This document shows positions 9,406-19,164 of a stretch of 64,000 nt of DNA, in pieces. How positions within the stretch are numbered: position 1 is the first letter of the stretch; every line of letters starts with the position of its first letter. The stretch comes from CAIWHR01 sp963734575. GTDB lineage: Bacteria; Pseudomonadota; Gammaproteobacteria; Burkholderiales; Casimicrobiaceae. The notes beneath the pieces were generated by a model, which saw only the letters and a program-made list of their open reading frames with translations, searched no databases and had not been told where the DNA came from. The stretch is from positions 17,489 to 81,488 of the forward strand of contig CAVTHT010000020.1 in assembly GCA_963734575.1 (NCBI GenBank), given 5' to 3'. Position numbers and translations under genes: made by a program.

Positions 9406-9658
9406 GACGGGATCGCTGACTGTCCTGGCGCTGCACGGTGTCCGCCGGCTTTGCCGCCGTACGACACGCGTGCGCACGGCGTCGTGCCTCGGCGACACAC
9501 CGTCCCGCTCGCGTCGTGACGCGGCGACAAGCTGCGTCCGAAAACGCGTGCAACGTCTTGATTTTCGCGGCCATGTGGCTGCCTTTAGCCATCGCGCATG
9601 CTATGATCGACCGATCAATTTTTAGGCAATCTGCGTTGGCTCGCCAACGTCCCGAAAC
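9406..9658. promoter_or_regulatory. Gap upstream of the T2SS operon, with an inverted repeat
   Basis: This 253-base gap precedes gspE and should contain the operon promoter. It holds a 6-bp inverted repeat with 2-base spacer, TGATCGACCGATCA at 9604-9617, overlapping a TATGAT box (9602-9607) that may be a -10. No convincing -35 is visible. The repeat is placed where a repressor could block transcription, but no regulator gene is nearby. Nothing else recognisable is present. Confidence 0.35.
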
Positions 9659-11358
9659 GTGAACGCGCCGCTGCACAAACGTCTTGGCGAGTTGCTGGTC
9701 GAGCGCGGGAAGCTCGATCCGGCAGGACTCGATCGCGCGCTGCGCCTGCAACAGGAAAGCAACGAGAAGCTGGGCAGCCTGCTGGTAACGCTCGGCCTGT
9801 GCGCGCAGCGCGACGTCGCGGAAGCGCTTGCGATCCAGCTTGGATTCCCGCTGGTGGAACCGTCGGGATATCCGGAATTCCCCATCCTCGAGGAGCGCGT
9901 CTCCGCCCGATTCCTCCGCGAGGCGCGGGCGCTGCCGGTGCGCGAGGACGAGCGCGAGCTCGCGCTCGCCATGGCGGATCCCACGGACGACTACACGATC
10001 AGCGCGTTCCGCATGGTCACCGGTCGCGAGATCCGTCCGCTCGTGGCGATTCCGACGGAGCTCGATGCGGCACTCGAGCGCCTCTACGGCGCGGGCAAAT
10101 CGGCGCTCGGCCAGATCGTCGGCGACGTCGAGCAGCGCGTGGACGACCTTGCCTTCGACGCCGACGTCCAGCAGCTCAAGGATCTCGCTTCCGAGGCACC
10201 GGTCATCCGCCTCGTGTCGCTCATCATCACCAATGCCCTGGACATGCGCGCGTCGGACATCCACATCGAGCCGTTCGAGAACCGGCTCGTGGTGCGCTAC
10301 CGCATCGACGGCGTGCTGCACGAGGTGGAATCGCCGCCGCGCCGCTTTTCCGCCGCGGTGATCTCGCGGATCAAGATCATGGCGAACCTGGACATCGCCG
10401 AGCGCCGCCTGCCGCAGGACGGGCGCATTCGCCTGCGCGTGCAGGGCAAGGAGATCGATCTGCGCGTGTCCACCGTGCCGACGATGCACGGCGAATCCGT
10501 CGTCATGCGGATCCTGGACAAGGGCGGCGTGGCCTCGACTTCAAACGTCTCGGCTTCGAGGACGACACCCTCAAGGCATTCCTGGACGTGCTCATGGAGC
10601 CGCACGGCATCCTGCTCGTGACGGGACCGACGGGTTCCGGCAAGACCACCACGCTCTACACCGCGCTCGAGCGGCTGAACCAGCCGGACGTCAAGATCCT
10701 CACCGTCGAGGATCCGGTCGAGTACCAGATGCCGGGCATCAACCAGATCCAGGTGAAGCCGCAGATCGAGCTCACGTTCGCCAACGCGCTGCGCTCGATC
10801 GTGCGGCAGGACCCCGACGTGATCATGATCGGCGAGATCCGCGACCTCGAGACGGCGCAGATCGCGGTGCAGTCGGCGCTGACCGGCCACCTCGTGCTGT
10901 CGACGGTGCACACCAACGACGCGGCATCGACGGTCAACCGCCTGCTCGACATGGGCGTCGAGGATTATCTGCTCACCTCCACGGTCATCGGCATCCTCGC
11001 GCAGCGGCTCGTGCGCACGCTGTGCACCCATTGCAAGGAGTCCTACACGGCGCTGCCGGAGCTCGTCGAGCAGTTCGACCTGCATCGGGTCGCGCCGCCC
11101 GGTCCCATCACGCTGTATCGCGCGAAGGGATGTCCGCAGTGCGCGCATACCGGCTACAGCGGACGGATCAGCATTCTCGAGATGCTGCCCATGACCGATC
11201 CGCTGCGCAGCCTCGTCATGAAGCATGCGACCTCGACGGACCTGCGCAACGAGGCCATCCGCGGCGGCATGCGCACGATGTACGACGACGGCCTGCGCAA
11301 GGCGGTGCACGGCGTGACCACGTTCGAGGAAGTGCTGCGCGTGACGCGCGAGTCCTGA
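9659..11358 (+). CDS. gspE: Type II secretion ATPase GspE, one frame break
   Basis: Cytoplasmic hexameric ATPase that drives pseudopilus assembly. It has an N-terminal MshEN-type domain (residues ~1-150) and a C-terminal motor: Walker A GPTGSGKTTT near residue 325, Asp box ILTVEDPVEYQ, Walker B DPDVIMIGEIRD, His box TGHLVLSTVHTND, and a zinc module CTHC...CPQC near residues 455 and 491. One base appears missing near 10533 (a G in a GTGGGC context), after LDKGGV and before LDFKRLGFED. Restored length is 566 residues. GTG start at 9659. First gene of the gsp operon. Confidence 0.95.
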
Positions 11359-11376
11359 TCTCCGGACGCAGGGACG

Positions 11377-12618
11377 ATGCCTCTTTACCGTTACAAGGCC
11401 GTGGACGCGGCGGGCGACGTCGCGATGGGCGAGCTCGAGGCGACGAGCGAAGGCGAGATCGTCGAGCGCCTGCGCGACCAGGGCATGCTGCCGATGCAGG
11501 TCGGCCCCGCCTCCGCGGCACGCATGGTGGCGTCCGCGAGCGTGGGTCCGGCGCGTGCGCGGCGGCGGTTCTGGGTCTCGAAGACGGTCACGCGCGACCA
11601 GCTCGGCAATTTCACGCGCGAGCTCGCGACGCTGCTCAAGGCGGGATTGCCGCTCGATCGCGCGCTCGAGGTCCTGATCCAGCTCGCGCAGTCGCCCGCG
11701 GTCGGATCGCTCCTGCAGGGGATCCGCGACGATGTGCGCGGCGGCAAGTCGCTGTCGCAGGCGCTCGATGGGCACCGCGACATCTTCTCGCGGTTCTACG
11801 TCAACATCGTGCGCGCGGGGGAGGCCGGTGGTGCGCTCGGCGTGGTGCTCACGCGTCTCGCCGACACCATGGAGCGCAACAAGGAGCTGCGCGAAAGCGT
11901 GACGGCCGCGCTGATCTATCCGACGATCCTGATGCTCGTCGCGGTCTCCTCCGTGATGGTGCTCCTCGTGTGGGTCGTGCCGCAGTTCGAGCAGACGTTC
12001 GCGCAGGCGGGCAAGGCGCTGCCGCTCGCCACGCAGATCGTGGTGGTGGTAGGGCGCTTCCTGCGCGACTGGTGGTGGGCATTGCTCGCGGGGATCGTGC
12101 TGTTCGCGCTCGTGATGCGCCGGCACCTGCGCCGCCCGGCGGTGCGCCGGCGCTGGGATGCGCGCATCCTGCGCCTGCCGCTCGTCGGCGATCTCGTCGT
12201 CAAGGTCGAGGTGGCGCGGTTCGCGCGCACGCTGGCGACGCTGCTCGCAAACGGCGTCACGCTGCTCGCGGGCCTCGGCATCGTCAAGGAAACGCTCGGC
12301 AACATGGTCCTTGCCGGTGCGCTCGACGGCGTCACCGCGCGATTGCGCGAGGGCAAGGGCTTCGGCCGGCCGCTCGCGGAGACCGGCCTCTACCCGCGGC
12401 TCGCCACGCAGATGATCCTCGTCGGCGAGGAATCGGGCCGTCTCGAGGAGATGCTGACGCGCGTCGCCGAGGTGTACGACCGCGAGGTCCAGGTCTCGAT
12501 CAAGCGGTTCCTCGCGGTCCTCGAGCCCGTGCTGATCCTCAGCCTGGCGGTGATGATCGGGGGCATCGTGTTCTCGATCCTGCTCGGCGTGATGGGCATG
12601 AGCGAACTTGTGCAATGA
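11377..12618 (+). CDS. gspF: Type II secretion inner-membrane platform protein GspF
   Basis: A 413-residue polytopic protein that anchors the ATPase to the T2SS inner-membrane platform. It begins MPLYRYKAVDAAG as the family does and carries two T2SSF repeats (about residues 75-200 and 280-400) with FTRELATLLKAGLPLDRALE, FARTLATLLANGVTLLAGL and two IxxGExxG-like turns (VRAGEAGG, LVGEESGRLEEML). Membrane helices lie near residues 180-205, 230-250 and 385-405. It follows gspE by 18 bases. Confidence 0.96.
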   Translation: MPLYRYKAVDAAGDVAMGELEATSEGEIVERLRDQGMLPMQVGPASAARMVASASVGPARARRRFWVSKTVTRDQLGNFTRELATLLKAGLPLDRALEVLIQLAQSPAVGSLLQGIRDDVRGGKSLSQALDGHRDIFSRFYVNIVRAGEAGGALGVVLTRLADTMERNKELRESVTAALIYPTILMLVAVSSVMVLLVWVVPQFEQTFAQAGKALPLATQIVVVVGRFLRDWWWALLAGIVLFALVMRRHLRRPAVRRRWDARILRLPLVGDLVVKVEVARFARTLATLLANGVTLLAGLGIVKETLGNMVLAGALDGVTARLREGKGFGRPLAETGLYPRLATQMILVGEESGRLEEMLTRVAEVYDREVQVSIKRFLAVLEPVLILSLAVMIGGIVFSILLGVMGMSELVQ

Positions 12619-12691
12619 ACGCAGTCTAAAGTCCGGCAACCGCCCACAAGGAGCGCCCGTGCGCGCTTCATCAAGAGCAAAGGAATTTGCC

Positions 12692-13147
12692 ATGCATTCG
12701 AGCTCCATGCGCCTTCGTGGCGCCGCCGCGCGCGCGTTCCTCCAGCGCGGGATGACGCTGATCGAGATCCTGGTCGTGCTGACGCTGATCGGCATCATCA
12801 TGGGCATCGTCGGCGGCAACTTCATCGGCAAGGGCGAGAAGGCCAAGGCCGACGCCGCACGCATCGAGATCGGCCAGATCGCCCAGGCGCTGGATCTCTA
12901 CAAGCTCGAGGTCGGCCGCTACCCCGCCTCGCAGGAAGGCCTGCAGGCCCTCGTGCAGGCGCCGGCGGGCGTGTCCAACTGGAACGGTCCGTACTGGAAG
13001 AAGGCGACCGTGCCGAAGGACCCCTGGGGCAACGAATACAAGTACGTCTCTCCCGGCGCCTCGGCCCCCTACGAGATCGTCTCCCTCGGTGCGGACGGCA
13101 AGGAAGGCGGCGACGGCGTCAACAAGGACATCACGAGCGCGCAGTGA
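12692..13147 (+). CDS. gspG: Type II secretion major pseudopilin GspG
   Basis: A 151-residue prepilin. The cleavage site is QRG20|MTLIE with Glu at +5, followed by the hydrophobic helix EILVVLTLIGIIMGIVGG. The C-terminal domain shows the GspG calcium-loop region: LDLYKLEVGRYPASQEGLQAL, WNGPYWKK, PKDPWGNEYKYVSPG and ADGKEGGDGVNKDI. Met rather than Phe at +1 is less common but accepted. It should be processed and N-methylated by a prepilin peptidase encoded outside this window. The next gene is a glycosyltransferase rather than gspH. Confidence 0.97.
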   Translation: MHSSSMRLRGAAARAFLQRGMTLIEILVVLTLIGIIMGIVGGNFIGKGEKAKADAARIEIGQIAQALDLYKLEVGRYPASQEGLQALVQAPAGVSNWNGPYWKKATVPKDPWGNEYKYVSPGASAPYEIVSLGADGKEGGDGVNKDITSAQ

Positions 13148-13213
13148 CGCGTGTGCGGCGGGGTGCGGCGCGTCCGTGCCGCAGCCGGCCGATTCCTTCG
13201 TGGCGCTGAACGC

Positions 13214-14947
13214 ATGACGGCCTCCGATCCGCGCCTGCGCGACCAGCTCCTGGCCGCGGGGCTCGCCAATCAGCGGCGACGCGCATTCGCCGCCGCCGAG
13301 CAGTGCTACAAGCTCGTGCTGACGCAACGGCCGCGCGATCCCGAGGCGCTCTATCGCATGGGCGTGCTTGCGCTGCAATGCGCCAACGCGGCGGGCGCGG
13401 TGCACTACCTGAGACAGGCGCAGGCGGTGCGCGAGCTCGATGCCGACGGCTGGTACAACCTCGGCATGGCGTACACCCTGGACTACGCCTTCGCGGAAGC
13501 GCGATCCGCGTTCGAGAACGCCCTCGCACGCGACGCGGCCCACGCGTCCGCAGCCATCTCGCTCGGCAACATCCACAAGCTGCTGGGGCAACCCGTCGAA
13601 TCTGCGCAGGCATACCGTCAGGCCGTTGCGTCACCGCAGATCGGGGCGACGCTCTTCAGCCAGCTCCTGGTCGGCCTGCACACCAATCCGGCCGTTGCGG
13701 CGGACGAGCTCTTCGAGCTGCACTGCGAATGGGCGCGGCGTCACGCCCGGCCGCATTATCCGGACGCGCCGCGCTTCGCCAACGCGCCCGACCCGCAGCG
13801 CCGCCTCAAGGTGGGACTGGTTTCGCCCAAATTCACTGCGGACATCGTCGGCCACTTCCTGCGCACCGTGGTGCGGCCCCTCGCAGCGATGACGGACCTG
13901 TACCTCTATCACGCCGGCACGGCGCGCGACTGGGTGACGGCCGAGCTCCAGCAGGCGCCCGTGCAATGGCGCAGCATCGCGGAGCTCGACGATGCCGCTG
14001 CCGCGCAACGCATCGTTGCCGACGGGATCGACGTGCTGGTCGATCTCGCGGGCCATGCGCCCGGCAACCGCCTGCAGCTCTTCGCACGCCGGCCCGCGCC
14101 GGTGCAGGTGACGTGGCTCGACTATTTCGACACGACCGCCATCGCGACGATGGATGCGCTCGTCACCGATCCGGTGAGCACGCCGCCCGATCTCGTGTCG
14201 CGCGGCGCACAGCGCTTCACCGAGCACCTCGTGTACCTGCCGCATGCGCGCCTCTGTTACGCGCCGCCGCCGTTCGCGCCGGTCGAGGCTCCGCTGCCCG
14301 CGCAGCGCACCGGCCGGATCACGTTCGGCTGTTTCGGCCGGGCCGACAAGATGCTCCCGGAAGTGATCGCGCTGTGGTCGCGCGTCCTGGCTGCGGTGCC
14401 AGGCTCCGTGCTCGTGCTGAAGAACGACGCCTGCGACGTGGCGCCGGTGCGCGAGCGCATGCTCGCCTCGTTCGCGGCCGGCGGAATCGACGCCGGGCGC
14501 ATCGTGTTCCGCGGCCCGAGCGCGCATGCGGAGATGCTGGCCGAGTACGCCGCGATCGACATCGCGCTGGACACGTTTCCGTACAACGGCGGCGCGACCA
14601 CCTGCGACGCGCTGTGGATGGGCATTCCCGTGATCACCCTCGCCGGCGAAACCATGATCGCCCGGCAGGGGGCTGCACTCCTCACCGCCGCCGGACATCC
14701 GGAATGGATCGCCGCGGATCCGGCCGCCTGCGTCCGCATCGCCCGCGACCTTGCCGCAGACGTGCCTGCACTGGCGGCCACGCGCGGCACGCTTCGCGGC
14801 GAGCTGGCGCGCTCGCCGTTGTGCGACGCCGACGCGTTCGCCCGGGATCTGCACGCGGCGTTGCGGCAGGCATGGGTGCGCTGGTGCGAGGAGCGCGCAC
14901 CGGTGGAATCCCTCGTGCCGCACTCCGCGGCGGAGGTCGCGCGATGA
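13214..14947 (+). CDS. TPR-SPINDLY/OGT-type glycosyltransferase within the T2SS operon (copy 2)
   Basis: A 577-residue protein: four to five TPRs (residues ~10-170), then a GT41-like domain with RRLKVGLVSPKFTADIVGHFL, DGIDVLVDLAGHAPGNRL, RPAPVQVTWLDYFDTTA, RITFGCFGRADKM and LDTFPYNGGATTCDALWMGIPVITLAG. It replaces the usual YPGTTG with YFDTTA. The frame is intact. It lies 66 bases after gspG and its TGA overlaps the gspH ATG (ATGA), so it is made together with the pseudopilins. A cytoplasmic Ser/Thr glycosyltransferase here could modify pseudopilins or exported proteins; this is inferred from position only. Donor sugar unknown. Confidence 0.88.
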   Translation: MTASDPRLRDQLLAAGLANQRRRAFAAAEQCYKLVLTQRPRDPEALYRMGVLALQCANAAGAVHYLRQAQAVRELDADGWYNLGMAYTLDYAFAEARSAFENALARDAAHASAAISLGNIHKLLGQPVESAQAYRQAVASPQIGATLFSQLLVGLHTNPAVAADELFELHCEWARRHARPHYPDAPRFANAPDPQRRLKVGLVSPKFTADIVGHFLRTVVRPLAAMTDLYLYHAGTARDWVTAELQQAPVQWRSIAELDDAAAAQRIVADGIDVLVDLAGHAPGNRLQLFARRPAPVQVTWLDYFDTTAIATMDALVTDPVSTPPDLVSRGAQRFTEHLVYLPHARLCYAPPPFAPVEAPLPAQRTGRITFGCFGRADKMLPEVIALWSRVLAAVPGSVLVLKNDACDVAPVRERMLASFAAGGIDAGRIVFRGPSAHAEMLAEYAAIDIALDTFPYNGGATTCDALWMGIPVITLAGETMIARQGAALLTAAGHPEWIAADPAACVRIARDLAADVPALAATRGTLRGELARSPLCDADAFARDLHAALRQAWVRWCEERAPVESLVPHSAAEVAR

Positions 14948-15411
14948 ACCGCCGGTTGGTTGCGGCCGATGGCGCGCGGCAAGCGGGTCTCTCGCTGCTC
15001 GAGCTCCTCATCGTGCTGATGATCATGGGAATCGTGGCGGCGTTGACGCTCCCGGTGTTGGGGGGCGGCGTGTCGACCACCCGGCTCAAGAGCGCCGCGC
15101 GTGAAGTTGCCGCCGGGCTGCGCCTTGCGCGCAGCGAAGCGGTGGCGAACCGCCGCGAGACCGTGCTCACGCTCGACCTCGCCGAGCGCACGTTCCGCGT
15201 CGATCGCGATCCGCGCACGCACGTGCTGCCGCACGACATCGAGCTCAAGCTCTACACGGCACAAAGCGATCTCGTCTCCGAGGCGGCGGGGTCCGTGCGC
15301 TTCTTTCCCGATGGCGGGTCCACCGGTGGGCGCGTCACGCTGGCCGCGGGCGAGCGCAAGTTCGACATCGACATCGACTGGCTGACGGGCCGTGTGGCAA
15401 TCGCGGAATGA
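14944..15411 (+). CDS. gspH: Type II secretion minor pseudopilin GspH
   Basis: A 155-residue prepilin with cleavage site QAG15|LSLLE, Glu at +5, then LLIVLMIMGIVAALTLPVLGG. The globular part shows the GspH pattern: LKSAAREVAAGLRLARSEAVANRRETVLTLDL, then SVRFFPDGGSTGGRVTL and DWLTGRVAI. Leu at +1 is unusual. It starts inside the stop of the preceding glycosyltransferase (ATGA), which implies translational coupling. Confidence 0.93.
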   Translation: MNRRLVAADGARQAGLSLLELLIVLMIMGIVAALTLPVLGGGVSTTRLKSAAREVAAGLRLARSEAVANRRETVLTLDLAERTFRVDRDPRTHVLPHDIELKLYTAQSDLVSEAAGSVRFFPDGGSTGGRVTLAAGERKFDIDIDWLTGRVAIAE

Positions 15412-15415
15412 GGAC

Positions 15416-15850
15416 GTGACGCGACGCGCAGCGCGCCACCGTGCAGCCGGCTTCTCGCTGCTCGAGGTGCTCGTCGCGTTCGTCGTGCTCTCGCTCGTCG
15501 CGACGGCGCTCTTCCGGCTGTTCTCCGGCGCGCTCGGCAACGCCAGCGCCGCCGAGGAATACAGCCGCGCAACGCTCGTCGCGCAAAGCGTGCTCGACGA
15601 GGCGGCCGCCGGAACACTGCGCGAAGGCACGCAACACGGCTCCGCCGACGACGGCCGTCTCCAATGGACGGTCGACATCACGCCCTACGAGGTCCCCGGC
15701 ATCAACCCCGAACTGGACCGGATCTCCGCGGTCCTGCCGGTCCGGATGTTCCGCATCGTGACGGACGTGACGTTCCCCTCGCCCGGCGGCGGAGAGCGCA
15801 AGCTCGAGCTCTCGACGATCCGCATCGGCGCACGGGAGCTGCTGCAATGA
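15416..15850 (+). CDS. gspI: Type II secretion minor pseudopilin GspI
   Basis: A 144-residue prepilin starting at GTG 15416, 4 bases after gspH, with a GAGG-like ribosome site over the gspH end. The cleavage site is AAG12|FSLLE followed by VLVAFVVLSLVATALFRLF. Typical GspI segments follow: YSRATLVAQSVLDEA and RLQWTVDITPY. It ends in an ATGA overlap with gspJ. GspI is thought to form the pseudopilus tip with GspJ and GspK. Confidence 0.9.
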   Translation: MTRRAARHRAAGFSLLEVLVAFVVLSLVATALFRLFSGALGNASAAEEYSRATLVAQSVLDEAAAGTLREGTQHGSADDGRLQWTVDITPYEVPGINPELDRISAVLPVRMFRIVTDVTFPSPGGGERKLELSTIRIGARELLQ

Positions 15851-16542
15851 CGCGCGCTTCGGCGGTGTCGCCCGGCCGCGTCGCGCGCGGGTTCACGCTG
15901 GTCGAGCTCCTCGTCGCGCTGACGCTGCTCGGCCTGATCGCCGGCGTGCTGTTCGGGTCGCTCCGTCTCGCCGGGCGCAGCTGGGAAGGCGGTGAAGGCA
16001 AGGTCGCGCAGGTCGCGGAGATGCGCCTCACCCAGCAGTTCCTGCGCAACCAGATCACGGCGGCGCTGCCGAGACGGATGCTGAAAGCGGTCGAGTTTCC
16101 GCTGCTCTTCGCCGGCACCGCGACCGAGCTGCGCTACGTCGCTCCGCTCCCCGAGCGCGTGGTCGATGGCGGCACGCAGTTCTTCCGGCTGGCGCTCGTG
16201 CAGAACGGCGACAACGGGCAGCTCGTGCTCGAGCGCATGCGCCCGGATCCGGACATCGTCCAGGTTCCCGAATTCGTCGACGCCGATCGCACGGTGCTGG
16301 CCGATCACATCGCCGATCTCCGGTTCCAGTATTTCGGGCGCGATCCCGATGCCGCCGACACCGATACGCCGACCTGGCGGGACCGCTGGGACGACGCGCA
16401 GCGCCTGCCCATCCTGATCCGCATCGACGTGCGTCCCGCCAAGGGTCCCGCATGGCCGAGCCTCGTGGCCGGGCCCCGCCGCGGGCCGGAGGCGACTTGC
16501 CGGTCGTGGGACGCTTCGCGGCATCGCTGCGCCGGCGTATGA
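15847..16542 (+). CDS. gspJ: Type II secretion minor pseudopilin GspJ
   Basis: A 231-residue prepilin with cleavage site ARG15|FTLVE, then LLVALTLLGLIAGVLFGSL. It also shows QQFLRNQITAALP and HIADLRFQYFGRD...WRDRWDDAQRLPILIRIDV, as expected for GspJ. ATG 15847 overlaps the gspI stop. It ends 13 bases before gspK. The Cys-containing C-terminus reads normally, so no frame break is suspected. Confidence 0.92.
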   Translation: MTRASAVSPGRVARGFTLVELLVALTLLGLIAGVLFGSLRLAGRSWEGGEGKVAQVAEMRLTQQFLRNQITAALPRRMLKAVEFPLLFAGTATELRYVAPLPERVVDGGTQFFRLALVQNGDNGQLVLERMRPDPDIVQVPEFVDADRTVLADHIADLRFQYFGRDPDAADTDTPTWRDRWDDAQRLPILIRIDVRPAKGPAWPSLVAGPRRGPEATCRSWDASRHRCAGV

Positions 16543-16555
16543 AGGAGGCGCGGCG

Positions 16556-17557
16556 ATGATCGGCCGGCGTGGCGGCAGGGCCGCGACTCGGCGCGCTGCA
16601 CCGGCAGTGCTGCCGCGGCAGCAGCGCGGGATCGCGCTCGTGCTCGCGCTGTGGGCGACGATCCTGCTTACCGTCATCGCGGGCAGCTTTGCCTACAGCA
16701 TGCGCAGCGAAGCGCTCGCGGCACGCAACGCGATATCGGGCGCGCAGGCGCGCGCCATCGCCGATGGTGCGGTCGAGCGGATGTCGTTCGAGCTGCAGCG
16801 CCCGCGCAACGGCCCCGACGTCTGGCTGCCCGATGGCCGGATCCGTCAGTGGCGCGACGCTGACGCGCTCGTCACGGCGAATGCCGTGGACGAGTCTGCT
16901 AGAATAGACATGAATGCGGCTTCACCACCGCTGCTCACGGGACTGCTGCAAAACGTGGGCGGCCTCGCTCCCGACGAGGCAGCAGCCGTCGTGGATGCGA
17001 TGCTGGATTGGCGCGATCCCGACGACCTGCGGCGCCCCAACGGCGCCGAGGAGCCCGAGTACCGCGCGGCGGGCCGGAAGTACCGGCCCACGAATGGACC
17101 GTTCGAATCGGTCGGCGAACTGCGCCTCGTGCTGGGAATGACCCCGGCGGTTTTCGAGCGCATCGCCGGCAGCCTGACGGTGTATTCGCGCCAGCCTGGC
17201 ATCAATCCCGCCACGGCGTCGCGCGACGTGCTCCTCGCGCTTCCCAACGCGACGCCCGAGATGGTCGACACCTTCCTCGCGCAGCGGCAGGATGCGCTGG
17301 CCGCGAACCTGCCCGTGCCGCCGTTTCCGCCCGCGCAGTCGTTTGCGAGCGGGGCGCTGCCGCGCTGGCGGATTCATGCCGAGGCGGTGCTACCCGATGG
17401 TGTAACCTTCGTGCGCGACGCGGTGGTCACCCCGTCGAGTGATCCGCGGCGGGGACTGATAGCACTTCTCTGGCAGGAGGGAACGCCCTTCCTGCTGCAA
17501 ACCGCGGCGGCCCCGGAGGCCCCGTCAACGACAGCCAATGGAACCGCTGACCGCTAA
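16556..17557 (+). CDS. gspK: Type II secretion minor pseudopilin GspK
   Basis: A 333-residue prepilin. The cleavage site is QRG25|IALVL; it lacks Glu at +5, which is the known hallmark of GspK. The large globular domain has SARIDMNAASPPLL (the RiDlN-type motif), DAMLDWRDPDD, PTNGPFESVGELRLVLGM and INPATASRDVLLALP. GspK caps the pseudopilus. Its last 20 bases overlap gspL. Confidence 0.95.
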   Translation: MIGRRGGRAATRRAAPAVLPRQQRGIALVLALWATILLTVIAGSFAYSMRSEALAARNAISGAQARAIADGAVERMSFELQRPRNGPDVWLPDGRIRQWRDADALVTANAVDESARIDMNAASPPLLTGLLQNVGGLAPDEAAAVVDAMLDWRDPDDLRRPNGAEEPEYRAAGRKYRPTNGPFESVGELRLVLGMTPAVFERIAGSLTVYSRQPGINPATASRDVLLALPNATPEMVDTFLAQRQDALAANLPVPPFPPAQSFASGALPRWRIHAEAVLPDGVTFVRDAVVTPSSDPRRGLIALLWQEGTPFLLQTAAAPEAPSTTANGTADR

Positions 17558-19164
17558 TCTTCGTCATGGCATGCGCGACTCCGCGCAGCGGCTCGGACTC
17601 ACGGACTTCTGGCGCTGGTGGATCGGCGAGCTACGCGGTCTCGTGCCTGCCCGCGTGCGTCATGCGCTGCAGCGGCGGCGCCTGCATCCCGTGCTCGTGT
17701 TTCACGGCGACGTCGCCGTGCTGTGGCAGCTCGGGGCCGAGAGGCAGGGGGCGCCGGAGTATCGCGAAGCGGCGCGCATTCCCCTCCAGGGCGACGCGAA
17801 TGCGACGGCGCAGGCGGGCCGCACGGCGATCGATTCGGTGGTGCGCAAGGTCGCGCGGGGGGGCATTCCGCGCGTGGTGATCGCCCTCACGCGCGCAGCA
17901 GGTGTTGCGCAAGCAGCTCACCTATCCGGCAACGGTCGAGCCCAATCTCGACCAGGTGCTGGGCTACGACCTCGACCGGCACACGCCATTCAAGTCCGAC
18001 GAGCTCTACTACGACGCGGCGATCGTCGGGCGTGACGCGTCGCGCAGCGAGATTCGCGTCGAGCTCGTCGCCGCCTTGCGTGCGCTCGTCGACCAGCTGC
18101 GGCGCCAGGCAGGCGCGTGGGGCGCGGAAGTCGTGGCGATCGTGCCCGCGCTGCCGCATGCGGGCACGGCGGGCGCGGCAGCGCGCCTCAACCTGCTGCC
18201 CGAGATCGATCGCCGCGAGCCCGCCTGGCGGCGCTGGCAGCTGTGGGTGCCGGTGGCACTCGCGGTCACTCTGGCCGGCGCTGCGATCGCGGTTCCGCTC
18301 CTGCAGAAACGCGAGCTCGCCATTGCGCTGCTGCACCAGACCGAGCAGGCGCGCGTGCAGGCCGCGGCGGCCGACGCCCTGCGCCAGCAGCTCGAGCAGT
18401 CCGTCGACGATTACAACTTCGTGCTGGGCCGCAAGTATGCATACCCGAGCACCGTGCAGCTGCTCGATGACGTCACCCGCCTGCTCCCCGACGATACGTG
18501 GCTGACGCAGCTCGAGCTCAAATCGCCGCCGCGAGGCAAGGACCCGCGCCGCGAGATCCTCTTGCGTGGCGAAAGCGCCAACGCGGGACGCCTCGTGTCG
18601 CTGCTCGAGGATTCACAGCTTTTCGAGCAGGCCGCGCCACGTTCGCCGACGACGAAGATCCAGCCGGGCCCGGGCGAGATCTTCGACCTCGGCGCCCAGT
18701 TGAAGCCCCTGCCGATGCCGGCCCCCGTGCCCATTGGCCTCGCGGCGAACACGCCGGATCCCAGCGTTCCACCGGGCAACGCTGCGCGACCTGCGTCTTC
18801 GCCGAGCCAGCCTGCCACGCCCGCGGTGACGGCCCCGGCAACCGCACCGGCACCGGCGGGCACCACCTCCGCGAACGCGGCAGCGCCCAGTGCACCGGCG
18901 ACGGCGACGGCCCCCGTGCCCGCGCCATCGACCTCGACGCCTGCGGCCGGCTCGACGACTCCGGCGGCGACGGCTTCCGCTCCGCGCACCGCATCGCGAC
19001 CGGTTCCGCCCGCGGTGGCATCGACGCCTGCAGGTGGCACGCAATCGACACCGCCGCCGCGTTCCCAAGCCCAAGCCCAGCCCATGCCTGCGCCTGCCCC
19101 ACCCGCCCGGCCAACCTTCGGCCCGCTGGCGCCTGACGGCACCACGCCCGGAGCCACGAATTGA
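17538..19164 (+). CDS. gspL: GspL/PilN-type platform protein, long Ala/Pro-rich tail, one frame break
   Basis: About 541 residues after removing one extra base near 17890 (ALTR joins QQVLRKQLTYPATVEPNLDQVLGYDLDRHTPF). The N-terminal cytoplasmic part resembles the actin-like fold of GspL/PilM, and a membrane helix lies near residues 235-255. The periplasmic part is PilN-like (LLPDDTWLTQLEL, GESANAGRLVSLLEDSQLF). Residues ~400-541 are a low-complexity Ala/Pro/Thr/Ser tail, longer than I expect for the family. GspL links the ATPase to the platform. It overlaps gspK by 20 bases and gspM by 4. Confidence 0.85.

Noticed and set aside
7126..9498. 790-codon antisense open frame opposite thiD, thiE and hemL
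   Set aside because: A composition shadow of conserved genes on the plus strand; no family motif.
10297..12864. Very long antisense open frame (855 codons) opposite gspE-gspF
   Set aside because: High GC makes stop-free antisense frames common. The product is Arg/His/Asp-rich low-grade sequence and the plus strand encodes clear GspE and GspF.
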